From contig OZ024810.1 of the NCBI GenBank assembly GCA_964017045.1, positions 11,525,562 through 11,589,561 on the forward strand: 64,000 nt of DNA, read 5' to 3'. The notes under the pieces were generated by a model. That model worked only from the letters and a program-made list of their open reading frames with translations. It was not told the DNA's origin and ran no database searches. Origin of the DNA: Omphiscola glabra (taxonomy: Eukaryota > Mollusca > Gastropoda > Lymnaeidae). Positions 12,546 to 24,561 of this stretch are shown one piece after another. The first letter of the stretch is position 1; every line of letters starts with the position of its first letter. A program made the position numbers and the translations under genes.

Positions 12546-13084
12546 ATATAAGGACAAAGGAGCCACCTGGGTGAGACAATAAAGAAAGATGATTTTTTTT
12601 GCCCCACTTGTCGTTGTGAACTAAATGAGATTGCATCGTTTAATTCAATATTACGTTTCTGTCTAAAGACGAATTGGGCTTACCCCCCCCCCCCCTGAGG
12701 TTGGCAACTGGGGCGAGGGTGCCCCCCCCCCCTTCAACGATCCCCCTCTGTTTGTCCGGTCCTGAATGTACCATACAATACATGAAAAATATGAACCATT
12801 AAGCGACGATGGAGAAACGCACAAAAAAAGAAAGATTCCATACAGTTATATGATCTGAAAGAAGAAAAATTTTGAAATCAACATCAGATTAATTTGATAC
12901 AGTCACGTGATCTGAAAGGTTTTGAAATCAACAATAGAACAATTTGGTACAGCCATGTGATGAGAAAGATTTGATACCACCATTAGAATAATTTGATACA
13001 GCCGCGTGATCTGAAAGTACAAAGATATCAGAAGCCTAACTTAAGGGAACGCTATTACATCTACCAATTCATAGACTTCAACAA
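12546..13084. other. intergenic, no gene seen
   Basis: Contains C-runs near 12684 and 12722 and a loose repeat around GTGATCTGAAAG at about 12850-13020. No gene is seen. Confidence 0.4.
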
Positions 13085-13255
13085 TCGCAAAGAAATGGCC
13101 AGTGGATTTCTGGATCTTTACAAAGAAATGGCCGGTGGATTTATGAATCTTCACAAATAAATGGCCGGTGGATTTCTGTATCTTCTCAAAGGAATGGCTG
13201 GTAGATTTCTGGATCATCGCAAAGAATTTGCCGGTGGATTTCTGAATGCTCAAAC
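13085..13255. repeat. minisatellite, 33-bp unit, about five copies
   Basis: Units of CAAAGAAATGGCCGGTGGAT followed by TTCTGGATCTT and a variable junction. The minus strand reads an 11-residue KIQKSTGHFFV-like repeat inside a 92-codon open frame. This follows from the unit length and is not evidence of a gene. Confidence 0.75.
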
Positions 13256-13605
13256 AGAATATCAAAGAGGATTGCGGGATGTTCCGAAATAATCTGCCAG
13301 TGTCATTCTGTATATCCACACTTATGTAGCAAGTGGATGGTTGGGTTTAACGTTGGTTACTCAATCTACATGAAAGTCTGACCTTTGCCAGACAAGTAGG
13401 ACAGGTGAAAAACAACTAACAAGTTAGGTATCTGGAGTCAGGGCGACCAGCAGACAGCAGTGTGTGTGTCCCGGTTTTTTGCTTGTGCACTGAGGTTTTA
13501 CAGACGGGTTCTCAATCCGAGTTCCACTAAACCTTTTGGGGGTCCATTGATAAGTTTGGGTAACCGTGAACGGGTAAAAACACTATTTAATAGCTTTCAT
13601 AATTT
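13256..13605. other. intergenic, no gene seen
   Basis: No recognisable feature between the 33-bp and 29-bp arrays. Confidence 0.4.
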
Positions 13606-13880
13606 TCACCAAATTACCAATGTGGTTAATTTATTCACCAAATTACCAATGGGGTTAATTTATTCACCAAAGTACCAATGGGGTCAATTTATTCACCAAA
13701 GTACCAATGGGGTTAATTTATTCACCAAAGTACCAATGGGGTTAATTTATTCACCAAAGTACCAATGGGGTTAATTTATTCACCAAATTACCAATGGGGT
13801 TAATTTATTCACCAAATTACCAATGGGGTTAATTTATTCACCAAATTACCAATGGGGTTAATTTATTCACCAAATTACAC
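13606..13880. repeat. minisatellite, 29-bp unit, about nine copies
   Basis: Units of CACCAAATTACCAATGGGGT followed by TAATTTATT. A central block of four copies has AAAGTACC in place of AAATTACC, showing local spread of a variant. Confidence 0.9.
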
Positions 13881-14019
13881 ACGAGATTACACACGGGTTC
13901 CTGTGGATTAACCGGGAAATCTGGCACAGGTCATGGCTTCCTCATAAGACGAACGGTTGCTTAAGTCCCCATCCGACTGCCCCCTTTTCACAATAGGGCC
14001 TACTCCAGCCTAGCAACTG

Positions 14020-14440
14020 GGGTCCATGCCTACTCTAGACCCTTTAAAACTTACGTGATCACTAAACCCTGATTCTACCAACGGGGTTCAATGCTTCTCA
14101 GAACCCCCTTAAAGAACTTACGTGATCACTAAACCCTGATTCTACCAACGGGGTTCAATGCTTCTCAGACCCCCCTTAAAGAACTTACGTGATCACTAAA
14201 CCCTGATTCTACCAACGGGGTTCAATGCTTCTCAGAACCCCCTTAAAGAACTTACGTGATCACTAAACCCTGATGCTACCCAAAAAAAAAAGGGGGGGGG
14301 GGGGTCCATGCTTCTCAGAACCCCTTAAAGAACTTATGTGACCACCAAACCATGATGCTACCAAAGGGGGTCCATGCCTAATCAGAACCCCTTAGAGAAC
14401 GTTCGTGAACCCCAAACCCTGCTGCTACCAAAGGGGGTTC
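14020..14440. repeat. minisatellite, 67-bp unit, about six copies
   Basis: Units contain CTTACGTGATCACTAAACCC and TACCAACGGGGTTCAATGCT. The middle copies are nearly identical and the outer ones diverged. One copy carries a poly-A/poly-G insertion at 14283-14305. Confidence 0.88.
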
Positions 14441-16235
14441 AGTATAACAAATGGTAACGTCTTTTGAAATGATCCTGTCTTATACAAGAATGAGTGTCAA
14501 CATTAATCAGCAGTATAAATGTTCCCTTCTAGGATATCAATGTATGTGAGATTTAGGATAATTCCAAAAAATGTGAAATTGATGAGACTGTAATTCCAAA
14601 TATGTGAACTAGAGTATTTTCCTAATATGTCAGTTTAAGGATAATACCAATTTTATTTAAAGTTCGGGGGAGAATTCCAGGTATCTGAAATTTAGGATAC
14701 TTCCAAAGAAGTTAAATTTAGTATAAATCCATAAAATTAAAATTTAGGATAACTCAAATGAGTGAATTTAGTATTTCGTGTATTCCAAATATGTCTACTT
14801 CAAGATAACTCAATGTTTATTTAGGAAAATGTATGTGCTATTTGGAATAACATATTAAATTCAGGACTAACCCATTCATCCCATGGTATAATGGGTCATA
14901 TGGTATAATAAGTAAGAAATTAGTTGAGAACCTTAATTGAATATTAGCCTCGTTTAAGTATAACTTATAATCTATCTCTGCAATTTATGAAGCCTTGTCA
15001 AAGCTTGCAAATTACTGTTTGATCAAATTCCCATATCTGTCCAGGAACCACGCACAAAATAGTTCGTTCATACACAAATTTGACGCGAAATTTTAAGGCT
15101 AATTTGATCATGTGAACTGACGCTATGTCATAAGAACTTAATATATCATCATACTATAAAACATACTAATCCTATCACTATATTTACTATTCAGCGTGTA
15201 GGACGTAAGTGCGTCTTAAAATACAGTGATTTTATTCTACCTTTAATGGACTGTAACGGACCTCATCATAGCATTATGTAACTACTCATACAAACATGTG
15301 ACATAAAGAATCCGAACGACCCCCGTACAAATCTATAAGTAGATGTAACTACTCATATAAACATGTGACATACAGAATCCGAATGACCCCCCGTACACGT
15401 CTGTAAGTAAGATGTAATGTAAGAATATGTGAATAAACTTACAGTTCAATAGGTTGCTATCTGCCAGGTTCCGACTCTCTCTCTCTCTCTCCCAGGCACA
15501 CGCACCAGTCCTATCAGAACGTAACCATTCTCCGTAACATTCCCTCATACCACCCCCCCCCCCAAACTCCCTGCATTCTCTGCACCTTCGCCTTCAACCA
15601 GCGGTTCTCATTTAGTTCGTATAGTTAAACATTTGTTGGTGCCTAAGCTCAGTACCCTTAAGGGTGTATTCAGTTAAAGACCCCGCGCGTCTAATACAAC
15701 GGGAGGGGGAGGGGGGTAAAGGGTGGTTTATTACCTTGCCATATTGTGTTACATGGAGTGGTGGGGATGGTAGAGAGCATTGTTACATAACAATTCTTTT
15801 TAAAACATTTCTTTTTATAATTCTTTTTTTTTTTAAATAAAAAATTTCTGCTTTTCAAATTTACGAAATTAGCCCAGATTATTAAACACTGTTTTGAATT
15901 TTTTGCTTTAAAAAAAATATTTGGCTATTTTTTTTGTTGTTTGAAATTGGTTTGTTTTGTCTAGTTTTAATGATACATTTTTAGTTCTATAGATTATATA
16001 GCCTTCCGGAAGTCTTGCAGGACTGTAAAGAAATAAACATTTGGCTTACAGTAAAAAACAATTTTTTTACAGCACCAGTGCTTTGTTGGTGGGTGGGGGT
16101 GGGGGGGAAGGCTTGCTAGAAATGTAATATTATACTATGAAGGGGTTGGTCAATGGAAATGTTATATACCTTATAAGGGGTCAATATGTGTCAAAAAAGG
16201 TTATATTTTAGAGTTGTACACGCCCCTTTGTGTAT
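14441..16235. other. intergenic with small duplications
   Basis: From about 14540 to 14870 short motifs such as ATTTAGGATAATTCCAAA recur irregularly. A 67-bp direct duplication starts at about 15276 and 15343 (ATGTAACTACTCATA). CAGCGGTTCTCA near 15599 resembles a hAT terminus without a visible partner. No gene is seen. Confidence 0.5.
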
Positions 16236-16600
16236 AGAGGAAATTGGTTTCCCTCCAACCCTGTGGCGCTACAGCCCATGTTGGGCTTTGGCCTGCCTCA
16301 CCACTTCCTTCCACACAGACCATCCATCCCTGTGTCGCTTACAACCCAAGTAGGACTTTGGCCTGCCTCACCACTTCCTTCCACTCAGACCTAACTAATG
16401 CTTTTCTTTTCCATGCCTGGATTCCCGGTTACTGTAGATCTTTTTCCACATCATTCATCCATCTAAGCCTAAGTCTGCGTTCGAGCCGTTTTCCTCTGGG
16501 GTTATGACGATGTACCCTCTTCTGTCATTTGGCATTCTTTCTAAGTGTCCCGCCCAGCGTAGCCTGCCCTTTTTTATATCTTCTACTAGCGTGGGAAATT
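16236..16600 (-). mobile_element. LINE 3'-end fragment
   Basis: Read on the minus strand, the segment around 16500-16570 gives RLRWAGHLERMPNDRRG. That matches the C-terminal end of many non-LTR retrotransposon polyproteins, where an (R/K)LxWxGHVxRM motif follows the reverse transcriptase. The end of the element toward 16240 contains a 69-bp direct duplication with copies at about 16259 and 16328. There is no intact reading frame, so it is a dead 5'-truncated copy. Clade not resolved. Confidence 0.65.
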
Positions 16601-17158
16601 TGTTTTGGGATAAAGAAACTCCAATTACCTACAAAAAGCTCTAAAAATTCTATGTTACAATGACCATAATTTTATGTTGATAATTCATAATTGAAGATTA
16701 ATTGACACGGTGTCAAGTTCAAATTTCCGACTCTTTGGTAAAGCTACGCCTTTTTTTTTTACATTACCCAAAATGAACAAAATAAGATCCGTAAATTTCC
16801 CGTTGAATAACTTCCATTTGAGAACCTTTGTCTACAGCTGTTCCAGACTCACCTTTCGCCCCCGCCCACCTTCCCCACCCTCCTATAACATCTCCCTTTT
16901 CTTTTCTCGCCTCAAAGCGCTTGGCTATTTCTGTCCTTGCCAAGAGAAACTGAACACATACCAGATATGTAGCTCACCAGAGGCGGAGACGTTCTTAGAA
17001 GCCAAACTTAGAAGAGAGGTTGGGCGAACGATTTTTTGGGTAGGCTACATGGGCATACGACAATTTTGCGTTGCTTGGTCCAATTGTTGTTGTATCTTTT
17101 TTTAATAAATATTTTTTAAGGAGATACAGGTCAACAAAGGTGATACATTGTCGTTTTT
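16601..17158. other. intergenic, no gene seen
   Basis: The 131-codon plus-strand open frame at 16710-17105 has no recognisable domain and no partner exons. I do not call it a gene. Confidence 0.4.
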
Positions 17159-17320
17159 AAAGTATGTTTTTCTTAATATATGTTTGAAACATGGCTATTA
17201 GGGGTTTTTTGTCAAGGACAAACATATATTATTAAGAAAAACATATTTTTAAAAAAATTATTTTTTTTCTTAATTTATGTTTGAGACATGGCTATGAGGG
17301 GGTTTTTGTCAAGAACTTTT
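17159..17320. repeat. small foldback with extra direct copy
   Basis: GTTTTTCTTAATATATGTTTG at 17166 is followed after about 40 bp by its inverted copy CAAACATATATTATTAAGAA. A further direct copy continues with GACATGGCTATGAGGGGG. The arms could form a hairpin of about 28 bp. Confidence 0.7.
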
Positions 17321-17488
17321 AAGGTGGAAAACATGACCATTCATAAACAAATTAGGCAGCAGGGTAAAACATATCAAATTTGCTGTGTCCCATGACAATA
17401 TCAGAGCCCTGGGGTCACTGAGGGTTTCTATGGGGTCGCTGGGGGGTTTCTATAGTATCGTTGAGGTTTTCGTGGTGGGATCGCTGAG

Positions 17489-17677
17489 CAGAGGCGCAGC
17501 TAAGGGTTGGGGGGGGGCAGACAGATGTCCCTGGGCGCCAGACTAATTGGGGCGGAAAAATATGCTTTGATATTATTTAATATATGAAAATAATGGGTTT
17601 GAGAGTTGGAAAAAGAAGGGGAGGCTCTTTAAAATGAATCTTGCCCCTGGGGGCACGACACTCTAGCTACGCCTCTG
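17489..17677. mobile_element. hAT-type MITE, CAGAGGCG family
   Basis: A 189-bp element with termini CAGAGGCGCAGCTAAGGG and CTCTAGCTACGCCTCTG. Flanking 8-bp sequences TCGCTGAG and GCGCTGAT share six central bases, consistent with a decayed hAT target duplication. Its relative at 26124-26323 shares internal TAATGGGTTTGAGAGTTG. It sits inside the degenerate left edge of the 105-bp minisatellite, so it inserted into that array. Confidence 0.8.
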
Positions 17678-17699
17678 GCGCTGATAGTTTCTATATTAT

Positions 17700-18598
17700 C
17701 GTTAAGGGCTTCTATGTGGTCACTGAAGGCTTCTATGTGTCACTGAGGGCTTCTATGTGGTCACTGGGGGCTTCTACGGGATCGCTTAGGGTCTCATTGG
17801 GATCGCTGAAGGTTTCTCTGGAATCAGTGACAGTTTCCATGCGGTCAATGAGTGCTTCTATGTGGTCACTGGGGGCTTCTACGGGATCGCTTAGGGTCTC
17901 ATTGGGATCGCTGAAGGTTTCTCTGGAATCAGTGACAGTTTCCATGCAGTCAATGAGTGCTTCTATGTGGTCACTGGGGGCTTCTACGGGATCGCTTAGG
18001 GTCTCATTGGGATCGCTGAAGGTTTCTCTGGAATCAGTGACAGTTTCCATGCGGTCAATGAGTGCTTCTATGTGGTCACTGGGGGCTTCTACGGGATCGC
18101 TTAGGGTCTCATTAGGATCGCTGAAGGTTTCTCTGGAATCAGTGACAGTTTCCATGCGGTCAATGAGTGCTTCTATGTGGTCACTGGGGGCTTCTACGGG
18201 ATCGCTTAGGGTCTCATTGGGATCGCTGAAGATTTCTCTGGAATCAGTGACAGTTTCCATGCGGTCATTGAGTGCTTCTATGTGGTCACTGGGGGCTTCT
18301 ACGGGATCGCTTAGGGTCTCATTGGGATCGCTGAAGATTTCTCTGGAATCAGTGACAGTTTCCATGCGGTCAATGAGTGCTTCTATGTGGTCACTGGGGG
18401 CTTCTACGGGATCGCTTAGGGTCTCATTGGGATCGCTGGTTTCTCTGGAATCAGTGACAGTTTCCATGCGGTCAATGAGTGCTTCTATGTGGTCACTGGG
18501 GGCTTCTACGGGATCGCTTAGGGTCTCATTGGGATCGCTGAAGGTTTCTCTGGAATCAGTGACAGTTTCCATGCGGTCAATGAGAGCTTCTATGGGGT
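17700..18598. repeat. minisatellite, 105-bp unit, about 8 copies
   Basis: Units begin GCTTCTATGTGGTCACTGGG and contain GGAATCAGTGACAGTTTCCA. Copies differ by only a few substitutions; one copy lacks AAG (GATCGCTGGTTTC), an in-frame 3-bp loss. The unit equals 35 codons, so the plus strand (357 codons, 17641-18714) and the minus strand (279 codons, 17733-18572) are both open. The minus translation is acidic and S/T/P-rich, the plus one S/L/V-rich. Degenerate single units extend left to about 17405. Confidence 0.92.
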
Positions 18599-20839
18599 CG
18601 TGGGCTGAAACAGTAAGCTTTAAAAAAATTATTTTTAATAATTTTTTTAATTTTTTTTCCCCCTTCTCTATACCTATGGTGGCGACTCAAAACAAAAAGT
18701 TTGAGAGCCTGTGAATTAGCTTAAGGTACAAAATACACCAAGTCTAAATGAAGACATCCGATGGCCAGATAAGTGATCTTGAAATGAGTTTCTTAGCGGC
18801 AGATAGCATTAACGACACACGTGAAGATTTCAGAGAATTTAACGGCGGCTACAATTTGGGTTTCGACACCGACCCCCACCCCACAAAACAAAAAACACCC
18901 CCCCCCCCCACACACACAAATGTTTTTTAAAAAACGAAATAAAAAAAAAAATTTGAGGACGCCTGATTCCATTTCGACTTCTCAAAAAAGTGAAAGCCCT
19001 GTGAACCTTTTTTAAGTTCCGCCCGCGAATGTTTTTAAAAAAAAAAAAAAAAAAAGGAAAACAGACCATAACCGTTTTGGGTTTGTGGATAAAGTCTGGT
19101 ATTAAGCTTTCACTCTCAAAATATTCCTCCCATCGTTTAAGAGAAGGAAATCGTATAAAAATAAATTGAACAGTTCCCAAATCTCAGTTGATTGAAATGT
19201 TTATTTCAAATTTTCAAGCTACTGTAACTTTCTTCGGATAAATTACTAATTATCTTCTCGATAAACTTTAACAACTTTTAAAAAAAAAAAAAAAATTAAA
19301 AAAATCCAAATCCAGAAGAATGTTTTCTAAAACTAGTACCAACTAGATTAATAGAAATAGCACGATAGAGGCAGGTTTACAAACACTTTGTTTGTTTGTT
19401 GTTGTTTTTTTTTGAAAAAAATATTTTTTCTTTAGCGCTCTGCTGGATTCTCATCCGAGATGAGTTGAATTAAAACAGAAATGCGTGCCAGCGGTGCGGG
19501 AAGATTGTTTTTTATTCTAATCCAAAAAAGAGAAAAGCAGTTGGACATTTAATCAATATGGGCTAAGGTTTCAATATTTTAAAAAAACAAAACAACTCTA
19601 TTTTTCGGGAGCATGTGTTGCAAAATTAGCACATTTAATCATTTAAATAAAATACAAACGCATTCGACTTAATAATAATTTATGAAACTTGCACTATTAG
19701 TAGATTACCGTTAAATTCTTAATTATTTTTTTTGTGTAAAGTATCCATTTTTTAAAAGTTTTTATAATATCTAGCTCCAAATAGCCTACATCTAATCGAG
19801 AAGGCCTACATTTAAAACTATGCTAACAGCTATATTTTTTTTAAGCCAAATGCCATGGTCCAATTTATAATTAAAGCATATCCCTACTTTAAAAGATCCT
19901 GCTTTTATTATGAAACATAGTTTGAAATTATTGCTCAAATTGCACATGTTTGATAATTAGCAGGAACTATACTATAATTATAGACCTTCAAATTGATTTA
20001 AAGGTAATGTCATAACGTGTAATTTAACTTTTTAATCTTTTGAAGTTGCTAAAAAATGTTTTTTTTTTAAATATCGATGCATGCGAACAATAAAAGTAAG
20101 ATTTCCGTTTATGATTAGACGCGGCCAATTTTCGGCACATTACGATACTTATAATCGAATCATGAAAGCCTCTTTACAAGATTAGCTTTAAATATACGGA
20201 TAATCTAATATATTTAGCGTATCGAAATTTCATACCTTCCGTCAATTGGTATCGTGTCAAAGCACCAGTTAAATTTTTTTATTTTAAAATTAAATAGTTT
20301 TTTTAATAAAACATATTTTTGTTTTATTGTACTAAGTGTGGGGGGGGGGGGGGGAGGCACTTGGATTTTTGGAAAAGGGGAGGGGGGGGGCATTGCGCCA
20401 CTCCATATAAAGACAAAAGTACCGCCTGTTGTGGAGCGCCACCCCCACAGTCCCCTTCCTATTCCTACGCAAGAGCACTGACTTTTGCTTGGCAACTGCG
20501 AGTCCTATCATAGCAGTATTAGTAGGCAAATATGTTGTTTAAATGATCTGTGGTTGGTCAGCTCCAGTACGATAGTAGGGACTTGTTTATTTAGATGGCA
20601 CCTAGGTTGCCTCTGATTTATAAGTAAAATGCGTTAAGACAGTGTTAGTGATTTTATATAATTTGACGGACACGTTTTTGCTTTGTTATTAGTGACCTGT
20701 TTGTTCTGCCGTTCACTTCGCCATTGCCATTTATTTTATTACTTACCCGCTACTCTCCGCTTTGTAAACACCAGCTATTTTTGACAACGAAACCGTCACA
20801 CTTTTTTTATTAAAAATTGACACTTTATTAACAATTTTA
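18599..20839. other. AT-rich intergenic, no gene seen
   Basis: Long A and T runs, a G run at 20339-20354, and only short low-complexity open frames. No splice-linked coding pattern is seen on either strand. Confidence 0.5.
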
Positions 20840-20985
20840 ACGCACACTGTCCCACATAGCCCACACACATTGTCCCACATAACCCACACACAGTGTCCCA
20901 CATAACCCACACATTGTGCCACATAACCCACACACATTGTCCCACATAACCCACACATTGTCCCACATAACCCACACACTAAAAT
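20840..20985. repeat. minisatellite, about 21-bp unit
   Basis: About seven copies of CACACATTGTCCCACATAACC, with length variants produced by gain or loss of CA. Confidence 0.85.
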
Positions 20986-21074
20986 CGGGACGCGTTAAGT
21001 CCGTAAAGGATGAAAGGACCGGGCGAAGGAAAAAAAGGCGCCATGGGCGGAGAGTGAGACTATAGCCCCTAGTG

Positions 21075-21272
21075 CAGTGGTTCTCAACCTTTCTAATGCC
21101 GCCACCCATTAATACAGTTCCTCGTGTTGTGGCGACCCCCAACCACACAATTGTTTTCGTTGCTACTTCAGAACTGTAGAGTATATGTGTTTTCCCCGTT
21201 GTCTTAGGCGACCCCTGTGAAAAGGTCGTTCGACCTCCAAAGGGGTCGCGACCCACAGGTTTAGAAGCACTG
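21075..21272. mobile_element. SPIN-like non-autonomous hAT element
   Basis: A 198-bp element. The left end is CAGTGGTTCTCAACCTT and the right end, read inverted, is CAGTGCTTCTAAACCTGTGG. The interior contains GGCGACCCCTGTGAAA and GTTCGACCTCCAAAGGGGTC, which I recall as characteristic of SPIN-type hAT MITEs. The flanking 8-bp sequences are CCCTAGTG and CCCTGGTG, a hAT target duplication with one mismatch. No transposase. Family naming is from memory; class and boundaries are visible in the sequence. Confidence 0.88.
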
Positions 21273-21566
21273 CCCTGGTGTAATGAAAATACATTTAGAA
21301 TAGTGTTTAAATAATGGCTATGTATGACGTCATCAATTTTTTTTAAAAACCACTTTAAGAAAAAAGATAGAAAAGCGTGATTACATTCGTACTAGTAGTC
21401 GCTCTAACGTTTGACTGGTTGTGCGCTAACACACAAAATTACCGCGCAATAAGGACTTTTTCTTGGACTAGGGCGGGCTGGCCAATACTTACGACCACAC
21501 CCTTCAGCGAAGAAATCACTGCAGTTGGCTGAAGATGCCGCCCCTCCATATATTATAACGAAGTGG

Positions 21567-21979
21567 CTATTGGTACCCGGGTACCAGAAGTGAGAGGTTG
21601 GGATTAAAAAATGATTTAAAATAGTATTGTTGGGTTTGTAAGACCAAATGAGGTATCAAATGAAAGATAATTGAATGCACTATACTTTTGTAATCTTAAT
21701 TCTTCAGTTTTACCAAAATAAACTACAAGTGACATCCGAATAGCATTGAGTGTAATGGTACCCGGGTGCGAATAGCGGTGCTGCGTGTCTGGGTCCATTT
21801 TGACTAATGCTATTCGGATGTCATTTGTTGTAGTTTATTTTAGTTTAAGTTAAGTCTACAAACGTTTAGTCCATTTAATTATATTTCATTTGATACCTCA
21901 TTTTGTCTTACAAACCCAACAATATTTTAAATCGTTTTTTAATCCCAACCTCTCACTTCTGGTACCCGGGTACCAATAG
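21567..21979. mobile_element. foldback (long inverted-repeat) element
   Basis: Two arms, about 21567-21747 and 21813-21979, are near-perfect inverted copies (left AGAAGTGAGAGGTTGGGATT, right the complement). Each outer end carries the 14-bp palindrome GGTACCCGGGTACC. The loop of roughly 65 bp carries a third, broken version, GGTACCCGGGTGC. There is no coding capacity. It probably represents a non-autonomous DNA transposon; no clear target duplication was found. Confidence 0.8.
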
Positions 21980-22484
21980 GTGCAGCCATATTATAAAGAA
22001 AAAGTTATTGCCAGGCGCGGACCGACCTCCCCACCCCTTTTTAAATGTTTTCTTTTCTACGCAACTGACCTATACCCAATCAGGCCACGCTATACAAACA
22101 AGGCGACAAATAATACAGAGAATATAATTTATTGATTAGAAAAACCTTTTTCTTCATGGCATCAATGTCATAAATCAAACACACACACGAACAATACACT
22201 CAACAATGGAATATATCACACCTATACGTGAAAGTTCTCTCTGTAATAACATCTCATCAACATTATAATCAATATACCGGTTAAACACGTGTACATTTTG
22301 TTGAGATAAATAGAAGAACAATAGAAGGAGTTACCTTGTGGAGGCAGTCGCAAACTTAAACTTACTCTCATAGAGCAAGCAGGTCAGCAGACTCATAACG
22401 CTGTAGTGCAACATTTTTTTTAAAAGATAAGAGAGTTGGTGGGAGGGAAGAGAGCGAGAGATACAGTGGGGGGGGGGGGGGTAG

Positions 22485-22654
22485 CAGGGCCGACCCTAAC
22501 AATTGCGATGCCCTATGCGAAACGGATTGCACGGGTCCCATTCTGGGTAGAGGATAAGGATAATAAGTGAAAATTAAGATTTTGTACTAGAAAATAAATT
22601 CGGGGCGGGGCCCACTGCGGCCACATAGGTTGCAGTGGCCTAAGGCCGGCCCTG
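22485..22654. mobile_element. hAT-type MITE, CAGGGCCG family
   Basis: A 170-bp element with ends CAGGGCCGACCCTAAC and CTAAGGCCGGCCCTG. It is flanked by perfect 8-bp duplications GGGGGTAG at 22477-22484 and 22655-22662. The termini resemble the 721-bp remnant at 54126-54846, which carries a transposase C-terminus. Confidence 0.85.
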
Positions 22655-23689
22655 GGGGGTAGAGAGCGGAGAAAGCGTACATAGAGAGAAGGTGATTATT
22701 AGAAATCCCATTTTGGGGACAAGAGAATGATCACGGTCCCACTAAATTATTGATTATTGAAACCTGTTCAGACCTCCGACGTTGCGTGCACCTGTAATGT
22801 AGAGATCTAGTCAAAATAATGCAACACATGGCACTGCAGTAAGAAATAAATAAATAAATTTTAATGTATCAGGGTGGGACAAGTAAAAAGGATTTTGGTT
22901 AAAACGTTTAACTTAGTGAACTGCGCATCTTTAATTCACCACCATTAATACCAGCACGTGATCAACCTTGTCATCCCACAACGCACTAGAACTAACTACT
23001 CAAGCTCAGCAACACCCCATTTTTAAAGTTTTTTTAAAGAAATGTGCAAGCTGTGTTATGGTGAGGATAAGCTCCCAAAGAAATTATTGTCAGACAAAAA
23101 ACTGCACTTTCATGGCGTCTAAAAATTGACGCTGTTCCTGTTTTTTTTTTAAATTCATAACTTTCTAAATATTGGAGATAGAGCATTAAAATTTGGGGTT
23201 CTGTTCTGATGAAGGCAAGCTCTATTTATGGGAATAGTTCAATTTTATTTAATTTCATTATGAAATTTTCATTTAGAATACCTAAATTATTACGACCATT
23301 TTCTCTTATTTATATCAAAATCTTGCAACATATGACTAAGCAGTGTCCAAAAATAACCACTGAATTCAACTAACATTTCCATCCACTTACAGTACATCAA
23401 ATTTCTTTAAAAGAAGCACCGAAACCTATTTCTAAGCATACTATATAGTCTATAGAGTCTAATACATTCTGAAATATAGCAATAAATCAATTTATTAACA
23501 CTTGATAATTTGATATTTTCTAGTCTATTCTAAAAGTACAATCAAGGCACAACATTAATACATCTAGCTTTAAGTTCAATCAGAAGGTTCGATACAGTAC
23601 AAACTGTAGAAAAGACAATGAGAGGTCCCTGGGCAGTGGGGAATATTTCTGAGATCACATATCCTCCAGTTTTACATCAGGAGAGGGGT

Positions 23690-23895
23690 GGGGTTCTTAG
23701 GGCAGGAAGGTTGGGGTTGGGTTTTAAAGGTGAGGGGGGTTTAAAGGTGAGAAGGCGGGGCTGGGCAGGAAGGTGGGGTTGTGTTTTTGGGCAGGAAGGT
23801 GGGGGTTGTGTTTAAAGGGCAGGAAGGTGGGGTTTAAAGGGCAGGAAGGTGGGGTTTTAAAGGCGGGCAGGTGGGGCTTTTCAGGTAGGAAGGTG
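23690..23895. repeat. G-rich minisatellite, about 21-bp unit
   Basis: Irregular copies of GGGCAGGAAGGTGGGGTTT with variable TTTAAA spacers. The plus strand repeatedly carries GGG and GGGG tracts separated by a few bases, which could support G-quadruplexes. Open frames across it are G/V/R-rich by-products. Confidence 0.75.
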
Positions 23896-24510
23896 GGATT
23901 ATTGTTGGGTAGAGATTCAACAGGAACAATAAATGGAACAAAGTTCAGTGCCGAGTAGTGTCAAACATCATCTTTTTAAAATCAGCATCACATTTGAAAC
24001 AATAAATAATTCGAGGATTTATCTTGAACGAAGGTTCTCCCAAAGCATGGTGTTTGTACCCCAATGTTGATGGCAGTTGGTTGCTTTATTTTGTCGAGAT
24101 GCCAAAAAACTTGGTAACCCATAGATTCAACTTAACGTTTTCAGTGAAGATTGACTGGTATAAAAAAAGTCCATCATCCTAAGGTACGGATTACACATAC
24201 ATGTACGTCATTTATAACTTGTGATCATAACGGTGGACGTCACTCCACTAGTTAGCCCCAGACTGTCTTAGCAATTCTGGATGAATGTCGGTCTTTGCAA
24301 AATTAGGATATCAACTTACAGGCTAAGTGCTTCTAACTCCAATCTAGAGAGTTGGAATCTGCAGGGTTTGTTCTTGTACATTCAAAGAACTGAAGTGGTT
24401 CTCACTCAAATTACCATACCAGTCAGCTTCATGCAGTGCAATTTTTGTGTGAGCAAGTTTCATAAATCCCCACACTGAGTGCCCACACACCAAGTGTCTT
24501 GATTTTAGAG

Positions 24511-24561
24511 CAGTGGTTCTCAACCTTCCTATGGCCGCGACCCACAGGTTGAGAACCGCTG
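24511..24561. mobile_element. 51-bp minimal SPIN-like hAT copy
   Basis: The element consists almost only of its two ends: CAGTGGTTCTCAACCTTCC on the left and CCACAGGTTGAGAACCGCTG on the right. Perfect 8-bp target duplications TTTTAGAG lie at 24503-24510 and 24562-24569. The termini match the 198-bp element at 21075-21272. It is an extreme internal-deletion derivative that still shows clean insertion marks. Confidence 0.9.
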
